27,375 bases of DNA from an uncultured Romboutsia sp. (GTDB lineage: Bacteria; Bacillota; Clostridia; Peptostreptococcales; Peptostreptococcaceae). A program made the translations under genes and the position numbers. The DNA lies in NCBI GenBank assembly GCA_937907205.1, contig CALESE010000035.1:1-27375 (forward strand). The letters run 5' to 3'. Positions 22,944 through 27,375 of the stretch are shown here, in pieces. Position 1 is the stretch's first letter; each line of letters starts with the position of its first letter. The notes beneath the pieces were generated by a model. That model searched no databases. It was given only the letters and a program-made list of their open reading frames with translations, and was not told the DNA's origin.

Positions 22944-23029
22944 TAAAAATACCAACTAAAATTTTGTTAAAAAATATTAAGTTTTATTGTTTTTAGAGTT
23001 GTCTAAAATTCACAAATAGCGTTTTCTTG

Positions 23030-23065
23030 TTGATTTTTGTAGCTAAAGGATATAGAATATAAAAT
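23030..23065 (+). promoter_or_regulatory. Possible promoter region of ilvA
   Basis: Two overlapping candidates with 17-base spacers: TTGATT (23030) with TAGAAT (23053-23058), and TTGTAG (23037) with TAAAAT (23060-23065). Neither is a strong match. The rest of the 187-base gap after the leuS terminator shows no further structure. Confidence 0.35.
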
Positions 23066-23126
23066 ATAGGAAATAATATAACATGTTGATATAAATACAA
23101 AAATTAGTTTAAGGGGGAAAATCAAT

Positions 23127-24344
23127 ATGACAAAGGTTACTTTACAAGACATAAAAGATGCAAGAGAAACTATAAAAGATATTGTTAAAAAAACTGATGT
23201 ACTAGAAAGTACAAGACTTAGCAATATGACAGGGGCAAATGTTTTCTACAAGTGTGAAAACTTACAAAAAACGGGTTCATTTAAAGTAAGGGGGGCTTGT
23301 AATAAAATAGCCAATTTAACTGAAGATGAAAAATCTAATGGTGTTATAGCTTCAAGTGCTGGAAATCATGCACAAGGTGTTGCATTAGGTGCTAAGATGA
23401 GTGGTATAAAAGCTACAATAGTAATGCCATCAACAGCTCCCCTTGCAAAAGTTACAGCAACTAAGGGGTACGGTGCTGAAGTAGTATTAAATGGATTAGT
23501 ATATGATGATGCTTATGCAAAAGCAGTAGAAATACAAAAGGAAACAAAAGCTACATTCTTACATCCATTTAATGATAAATATGTTATATCAGGTCAAGGT
23601 ACTATAGCTCTTGAAATTTTTGAACAATTAGAAAATAATGTAGATACAATATTATGTCCAATTGGAGGTGGAGGAATAATAGCTGGTGTAGCAGTAGCTG
23701 CAAAAGCGTTAAATCCAAATGTAAAAATAGTAGGGGTTCAAACTGCAAATATACCATCAATGAAAGCATCTATGGAAAATGGAAAAGTAACAACAGCATT
23801 CAATGCTACAACTATAGCAGATGGTATAGCTGTTAAGACACCTGGTGATATTACTTTTGAAATAATAAAAGAATTAGTAGATGAAGTAGTGGTAGTTGAA
23901 GAAGATGAAATAGCACAAGCTATGTTATTTTTAATGGAAAACCAAAAGGTAGTAGCAGAAGGTTCAGGAGCTGTTACAACAGCTGCATTATTAAGTAAAA
24001 AATATAAACCTGAAAAAGATGAAAACGTAGTGTGTATAATATCTGGAGGAAATATAGATGTAAATACACTTTATAGATTAATAGGAATAGCCTTAGTTAA
24101 AGATGGCAGAAGATTCTCATTTAGTACAGTAATACAAGATAAGCCAGGCGGACTTGCTGAATTAACAAAGATAATAAGTGAAAATGATGGAAATATATTA
24201 AATGCAAGTATATCAAGAATTTCTATGGGTAAACCATTAGGGCAACAATATGCAGAATTAACATTAGAAACATTTGATAGTAATCATATAGAAAAAATAA
24301 AAGAAGCGATTATAAACGGTGGGTTTGAAATAGAAGAAATGTAA
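23127..24344 (+). CDS. ilvA: Threonine ammonia-lyase (dehydratase) with ACT domain
   Basis: PLP enzyme converting threonine to 2-oxobutyrate and ammonia, and usually serine to pyruvate; it releases reactive enamine intermediates. The 405 residues match the medium-length clostridial form. The PLP lysine is K53 in TGSFKVRGACNK, the glycine-rich phosphate loop is CPIGGGGIIAGV (about 175-186), and SGGNIDVN is near 310. A C-terminal ACT domain (about 330-405, with IQDKPGGLAELTKIISENDGNILNASISR) indicates allosteric control by an amino acid. Ribosome binding site AAGGGGG. No other branched-chain biosynthesis genes are adjacent; the neighbours ridA and sdaAB/sdaAA favour a catabolic role (tdcB-like). 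Confidence 0.92.
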   Translation: MTKVTLQDIKDARETIKDIVKKTDVLESTRLSNMTGANVFYKCENLQKTGSFKVRGACNKIANLTEDEKSNGVIASSAGNHAQGVALGAKMSGIKATIVMPSTAPLAKVTATKGYGAEVVLNGLVYDDAYAKAVEIQKETKATFLHPFNDKYVISGQGTIALEIFEQLENNVDTILCPIGGGGIIAGVAVAAKALNPNVKIVGVQTANIPSMKASMENGKVTTAFNATTIADGIAVKTPGDITFEIIKELVDEVVVVEEDEIAQAMLFLMENQKVVAEGSGAVTTAALLSKKYKPEKDENVVCIISGGNIDVNTLYRLIGIALVKDGRRFSFSTVIQDKPGGLAELTKIISENDGNILNASISRISMGKPLGQQYAELTLETFDSNHIEKIKEAIINGGFEIEEM

Positions 24345-24352
24345 ATTTTATA

Positions 24353-24382
24353 TTGTATTAAAAAAAATATATACATTATAAT
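24353..24382 (+). promoter_or_regulatory. Probable promoter of ridA
   Basis: TTGTAT at 24353-24358, 18-base spacer, TATAAT at 24377-24382, right after the ilvA stop. Confidence 0.55.
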
Positions 24383-24389
24383 ATATAAA

Positions 24390-24420
24390 ATAGTATAATT
24401 ATACTTGAGAAGTATACTAT
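24390..24420. promoter_or_regulatory. Candidate operator in the ridA leader
   Basis: A perfect 14-base palindrome AGTATAATTATACT (24392-24405) lies just after the -10 box. An overlapping inverted repeat pairs ATAGTATA (24390-24397) with TATACTAT (24413-24420). The AGTATA unit therefore recurs, which suggests a dimeric regulator binding near the start of transcription, or a small leader hairpin. Confidence 0.4.
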
Positions 24421-24456
24421 ATAAAATTTAAGCAATATTTAAGGAGGAATTACAAA

Positions 24457-24815
24457 ATGAAACATGAAATAATACACACTGACAAAGCTCCTAAAGCTAT
24501 AGGTCCGTATTCTCAAGCTGTTAAAGCAGGAAATATGTTATTTGTTTCTGGACAAGTTCCATTTGTACCTGAAACTATGGGAATTGTTGAAGGAGATGTT
24601 AAAGCTCAAACAGCTCAGTCTTTAAAGAATGTTCAAGCTATATTAGAACAAGCAGGATTAGATTTTTCGCATGTAGTTAAATCTACAGTATTTATAAAAG
24701 ATATGAATGAATTGCAGAATTCTTTGGAGAAAATAAACCAGCTAGAGCTTGTGTAGAAGTAGCAAGACTTCCAAAAGATGTTAAAGTTGAAATAGAGGTA
24801 ATAGCTGTAATATAA
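24457..24815 (+). pseudogene. ridA: ridA (enamine/imine deaminase), disrupted by a frameshifting deletion of about 22 bases
   Basis: RidA hydrolyses 2-aminoacrylate and 2-aminocrotonate released by PLP dehydratases such as IlvA. The N-terminal frame is normal (TDKAPKAIGPYSQAVKAGNM, then FVSGQVPFVPETMGIVEGDV and VVKSTVFIKDMNE to about residue 86), then reads LQNSLEKINQLELV and stops at 24756. In another frame, 24720-24815 encodes FFGENKPARACVEVARLPKD followed by VKVEIEVIAVI and a stop, the expected C-terminus with the conserved arginine of the active site. The combined span is 359 bases against 381 for a 126-residue RidA, so about 22 bases (the usual FAxINEVY-type segment) are missing. The good AAGGAGG site and promoter suggest recent loss, or an assembly error. 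Confidence 0.88.
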
Positions 24816-25142
24816 TTTTATATATAAATATGGCCGGTAATTAGCTGGTCATTTTATAATTTAACTATTAAATTCAAAAATATGGATATAAAGTTATTAA
24901 ATAACATTATATAGAATATAAAAAATATGTAATTTTACAAAAATATTATTTATTATATATAGTTTACAATTTATAAAAAATAATCAATGAACTATATGAT
25001 ATTTTTAGTTAAATACTATTTATATAATTATTTAGAAATATATTTAGCTTTATCCATTCTGGGTATATAAATATCAATAAGAGATTAAAAAATTAAAATT
25101 ACTTAAAAAATTAGACATTTAAGAAAAGAAAGAGGTAATATA
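24816..25142. other. Intergenic region of 327 bases before sdaAB
   Basis: Holds a weak hairpin directly after ridA (see separate entry) and then some 280 bases of very AT-rich DNA with several TATAAT-like sequences but no convincing -35/-10 pair. A promoter for sdaAB must lie here or ridA transcripts read through. No open frame with a ribosome binding site and no known riboswitch signature were seen. Confidence 0.6.
24830..24857 (+). terminator. Weak terminator after ridA
   Basis: ATGGCCGG (24830-24837) pairs with CTGGTCAT (24845-24852) using two G-U pairs, followed by TTTATAATTT. Confidence 0.5.
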
Positions 25143-25817
25143 ATGGCTAAAGATTATAGTGTATTTGATATAGTAGGGCCTAATATGATAGGACCATCTA
25201 GTTCTCACACAGCAGGAGCAGCTAGACTTGGAAAAGCTGCATCTAAAATAGCGGGAAAACCTGTTAAGGAAGTAAAGTTTTTACTTCATGGTTCTTTTGC
25301 AGAGACTTATAAAGGTCATGGTACTGATAAAGCTTTAGTAGGTGGAATATTAGGATTTGAACCAGATGATGCTAGAATAAAAGATTCTTTTAAATTAGCA
25401 GAAGAAGCTGGAGTTAAATTTGAATTTATAAAAACTGATTTAGGAGAGGATGTACACCCTAATACAGTAAAGATGGAAATGTTACTAGAAGATGGTTCAA
25501 GATCGTCTTTAAAAGGTGCTTCTATAGGTGGAGGTAACATAAAACTTACAGAAATGGACGGATTAGCATTAGACTTTAATGGAGCAAGATCAGCTGTAGT
25601 TTTAGAAATAAAAGATATACCTGGTGCAGTATCATTTGTAACAGGATTACTTGCTCATAACAATACAAATATATCAATGATATCAACTAATAAACCAGCA
25701 AAATCGGATTATACTTTTGTAACTATTGAAACAGATACTGATCTTGACAAAGATATAGTAGAGCAGTTAAATAAATTCGAAGTAGTAGCTAAAGTTGTCG
25801 TTTTAGACAAATTCTAA
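25143..25817 (+). CDS. sdaAB: L-serine dehydratase, iron-sulfur-dependent, beta subunit
   Basis: Subunit of the oxygen-sensitive 4Fe-4S enzyme that converts L-serine to pyruvate and ammonia. The 224 residues carry the family signature YSVFDIVGPNMIGPSSSHTAG at the N-terminus (the SSSHT segment belongs to the serine-binding region), then LLHGSFAETYKGHGTDKALVGG. A C-terminal ACT domain (about 148-224, VVLEIKDIPGAVSFVTGLLAHNN) probably binds serine for allosteric activation. AGAGGTAAT precedes the ATG. Its stop codon TAA overlaps an ATG of the next frame by one base; the alpha subunit follows in the same operon. Confidence 0.96.
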   Translation: MAKDYSVFDIVGPNMIGPSSSHTAGAARLGKAASKIAGKPVKEVKFLLHGSFAETYKGHGTDKALVGGILGFEPDDARIKDSFKLAEEAGVKFEFIKTDLGEDVHPNTVKMEMLLEDGSRSSLKGASIGGGNIKLTEMDGLALDFNGARSAVVLEIKDIPGAVSFVTGLLAHNNTNISMISTNKPAKSDYTFVTIETDTDLDKDIVEQLNKFEVVAKVVVLDKF

Positions 25818-25837
25818 TGAGTAAGGAGAGGCAAATT

Positions 25838-26719
25838 ATGAAATATAACTTCACAAGTGGAGCAGAATTATTAGAAAAATGTAATGAGTTTAACATGTCG
25901 ATACATGAGATATGTTTAGAAAGAGAAGCTGAACTTTCAGGATTATCAAAAGAAGAAGTAAGAGACAAAATGAAAGTTAGTTTAAAGATAATGAAAGATG
26001 CTGTTGAAAAAGCAGTTAAAGAAGATATAAAATCTATGGGTGGACTTATAGGTGGAGAAGCTAAGAAATTAACTAATTTCAGAAATTCTTCAGCTAAAAC
26101 AGTATGTGGTGGTTTAATGAATAAAGCTATGGCTGCTGCAATGGGAACTATGGAAGTTAATGCTTCTATGGGACTTATAGTTGCTGCTCCAACTGCAGGT
26201 TCTTGTGGTATATTACCAGGTGCTGTTGTTACTATAGGTAAAGAATATGATATAGAAGATGAATCTATGATAGATGCATTATTTACAGCATCAGCTATAG
26301 GTGCAATTATAACTAGAAATGCTACTGTTTCAGGTGCTGAAGGTGGATGTCAAGCTGAAACTGGTGCTGCAGCTGCTATGGCTTCTGCAGGTATAGTTGA
26401 AATGATGGGTGGAACTCCAGAACAAGCTATTCATGCTGCATCGCATTGTTTACAAAATGTTATGGGCTTAGTATGTGATCCAATAGCAGGTCTTGTTGAA
26501 GTACCTTGTCAAGGTAGAAATGCTATAGGTGTTGCAAATGCTTTAATATCAGCTGAATTATGTTTAGCAGGAATATTAAATATAATACCATTTGATGAAA
26601 CTGTTGCAGCTATGTACAAAGTAGGTAAGGAACTTCCGATGGAGTTAAGAGAAACTGCATTAGGTGGAGTTGCAGCTACTTGTACTGGATGTTCATTAAC
26701 TAATAAAATATTTGGATAA
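25838..26719 (+). CDS. sdaAA: L-serine dehydratase, iron-sulfur-dependent, alpha subunit
   Basis: Catalytic 4Fe-4S subunit that partners SdaAB. In the 293 residues, cysteines 171 (GGCQAETGA), 213 (LVCDPIAG) and 224 (PCQGRNA) keep exactly the 42- and 11-residue spacing of the cluster ligands known from the Legionella enzyme. The C-terminal CTGC (282-285) can supply the tail cysteine that closes the active site in the absence of serine. The glycine-rich SCGILPGAVVT is also typical. An earlier in-frame ATG at 25817 overlaps the sdaAB stop, but AAGGAG at 25823-25828 lies after it and nine bases before the ATG at 25838, which I chose. Confidence 0.96.
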   Translation: MKYNFTSGAELLEKCNEFNMSIHEICLEREAELSGLSKEEVRDKMKVSLKIMKDAVEKAVKEDIKSMGGLIGGEAKKLTNFRNSSAKTVCGGLMNKAMAAAMGTMEVNASMGLIVAAPTAGSCGILPGAVVTIGKEYDIEDESMIDALFTASAIGAIITRNATVSGAEGGCQAETGAAAAMASAGIVEMMGGTPEQAIHAASHCLQNVMGLVCDPIAGLVEVPCQGRNAIGVANALISAELCLAGILNIIPFDETVAAMYKVGKELPMELRETALGGVAATCTGCSLTNKIFG

Positions 26720-26720
26720 T

Positions 26721-26754
26721 AAAAAACTGATATGTTTAAACATATCAGTTTTTT
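26721..26754. terminator. Bidirectional terminator, perfect 34-nt palindrome
   Basis: Bases 26721-26737 are exactly complementary to 26738-26754 (core CTGATATGTTTAAACATATCAG), with an A tract at one end and a T tract at the other. It lies one base after the sdaAA stop and overlaps the stop of the convergent small gene. Confidence 0.92.
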
Positions 26755-26998
26755 AATAATTTATATCAGCAGATTTAATATTGTTTTTATCATGAGAACT
26801 ACAAGGTGTAACTCCGTATACCATATTGCAATGTGGACACTTATCAACATGAGTTTTCATAGTAAATACATTATTACAATTAACACATTCTATATCATGC
26901 TCAATCTTTAATGGGAAATTATCTTTATTTTTACTTCTTATTAAATCAACTACATTTTTTCCATTATTTTTGTCTGTATTAGAACAACCACAACTCAT
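26753..26998 (-). CDS. Small cysteine-rich (zinc ribbon-like) protein, unknown function
   Basis: An 81-residue cytoplasmic protein with seven cysteines. C38-x2-C41 and C54-x2-C57 (ECVNCNNVFTMKTHVDKCPHC) form a convincing zinc ribbon of two CxxC knuckles. CGC at 3-5 and C66 near H69 might bind a second metal or be redox active. It has no membrane segment. I do not recognise a named family. The ATG at 26998 follows a perfect AGGAGG site, and a promoter is recognisable upstream. It is convergent with sdaAA and shares its terminator. A regulator-like or metal-related role is possible but unsupported. Confidence 0.8.
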   Translation of the reverse strand: MSCGCSNTDKNNGKNVVDLIRSKNKDNFPLKIEHDIECVNCNNVFTMKTHVDKCPHCNMVYGVTPCSSHDKNNIKSADINY

Positions 26999-27028
26999 AT
27001 CTAAATCCTCCTAAATAAAATATAAAAT

Positions 27029-27057
27029 ATTATATAATATAATAATAAAAAAGTCAG
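27029..27057 (-). promoter_or_regulatory. Promoter of the small cysteine-rich protein gene
   Basis: On the minus strand, CTGACT (27057-27052), 17-base spacer, TATAAT (27034-27029), about 30 bases before the ATG. Confidence 0.5.
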
Positions 27058-27117
27058 TAACATATGATACCAATTTTAAAATAATATTATATTTAATTAT
27101 AATATGTGAAGCTATTA

Positions 27118-27375
27118 TTATCTTCTTCTTATTTTTCTTCTCTTATATTTACTATAAATAAATTTCTTTCTTCTTTTTTTCTTATTTATAACAATAATTA
27201 TTATTGCTATAATAAATAATATAAATAAAGCAAATAATAATTTTATTATAGACATTATTGTTTTATTTTCAGTTATAAAAGAAAAAATACTATTTACATC
27301 ATTTCTAGCAATCAAATCAACTGAATGTTCTAGTTTTTTATCATTATATATTTCTAATTTTCCAACTTTATCACC
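27118..27375 (-). CDS. D-alanyl-D-alanine carboxypeptidase (DacF/PBP5 type), C-terminal part only
   Basis: The frame is open to the window edge, so the start and catalytic domain lie beyond base 27375; 85 residues are visible. They begin GDKVGKLEIYNDKKLEHSVD, which matches the C-terminal beta-domain of low-molecular-mass PBPs (PBP5_C). A strong hydrophobic helix follows (IIKLLFALFILFIIAIIIIV, about residues 44-63), then a very basic tail (KKKRRKKFIYSKYKRRKIRR). Family members are tethered by a C-terminal helix after this domain. The TTG at 27315 that could open a shorter frame is internal. The assignment rests on the short C-terminal domain and architecture, so it is moderate. Confidence 0.68.
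   Translation of the reverse strand, partial: GDKVGKLEIYNDKKLEHSVDLIARNDVNSIFSFITENKTIMSIIKLLFALFILFIIAIIIIVINKKKRRKKFIYSKYKRRKIRRR

Noticed and set aside
24690..24760. Programmed frameshifting to produce full-length RidA
   Set aside because: No slippery heptamer or downstream stimulatory structure is apparent, and a shift alone would still leave about seven conserved residues missing.
25817..25837. ATG overlapping the sdaAB stop as start of sdaAA
   Set aside because: The strong AAGGAG site lies downstream of this ATG and is correctly spaced for the ATG at 25838.
1..27375. CRISPR arrays, prophage or insertion sequences
   Set aside because: No regularly spaced repeats, no integrase, transposase or phage genes, and gene order follows conserved clostridial housekeeping clusters.

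Overview
The window is chromosomal DNA from a low-GC (roughly 30 percent by eye) Gram-positive anaerobe. It is most probably a member of the Peptostreptococcaceae/Clostridia close to Clostridioides, Paeniclostridium or Romboutsia. The evidence is strong AT codon bias, AGGAGG-type ribosome binding sites, a PBP2-minCDE-rodA-mgsA block, a flavodiiron protein, an L21 leader and T-box regulation, and an iron-sulfur L-serine dehydratase split into two subunits. Species assignment is inference. I see no prophage, insertion sequence, CRISPR array, rRNA or tRNA. Almost everything is conserved housekeeping content.

Layout. 1-6209 (+): a cell-shape and division cluster: class B PBP (5' end cut off by the window), minC, minD, minE, rodA and methylglyoxal synthase. 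It ends in a very long perfect palindrome that also serves the convergent flavodiiron protein gene (6269-7462, -). 7813-10358 (+): a radical SAM gene and its DUF2344 partner. 10415-12883 (+): rng, then a second promoter and L21 leader driving rplU, the L27-processing protease prp, and rpmA. 13003-14669: obgE and yhbY. 14870-16204: a CoA-disulfide reductase/NADH oxidase-type flavoenzyme, convergent with rnz (16258-17184, -). 17331-18414: a small membrane protein gene (+), then on the minus strand recX followed by an unlisted 31-codon ORF. 18534-20211 (+): nadD, yqeK, rsfS. 20195-22911: a promoter inside the end of rsfS, a leucine T-box leader and leuS. 23127-26719: serine/threonine catabolism: ilvA, a broken ridA, sdaAB, sdaAA. 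26753-27375 (-): a small Cys-rich protein and the C-terminus of a D-Ala-D-Ala carboxypeptidase.

How the genes fit together. PBP2 and RodA form the elongation peptidoglycan synthase pair, and MinCDE positions the division septum. Rng, L21, Prp, L27, Obg, YhbY and RsfS are ribosome maturation and silencing factors. Prp is expected to trim the N-terminal extension visible on L27. IlvA and SdaAA/SdaAB deaminate threonine and serine, and RidA normally clears the reactive enamines that IlvA releases. Here ridA carries a frameshifting deletion.

Most worth a second look: the ridA lesion, a perfect 20-nt inverted repeat carrying the ribosome binding sites and start codons of the divergent genes recX and nadD, the 31-codon ORF downstream of recX, the radical SAM/DUF2344 pair of unknown function, and several palindromes in promoter regions. 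I did not find a clearly new multi-gene system.
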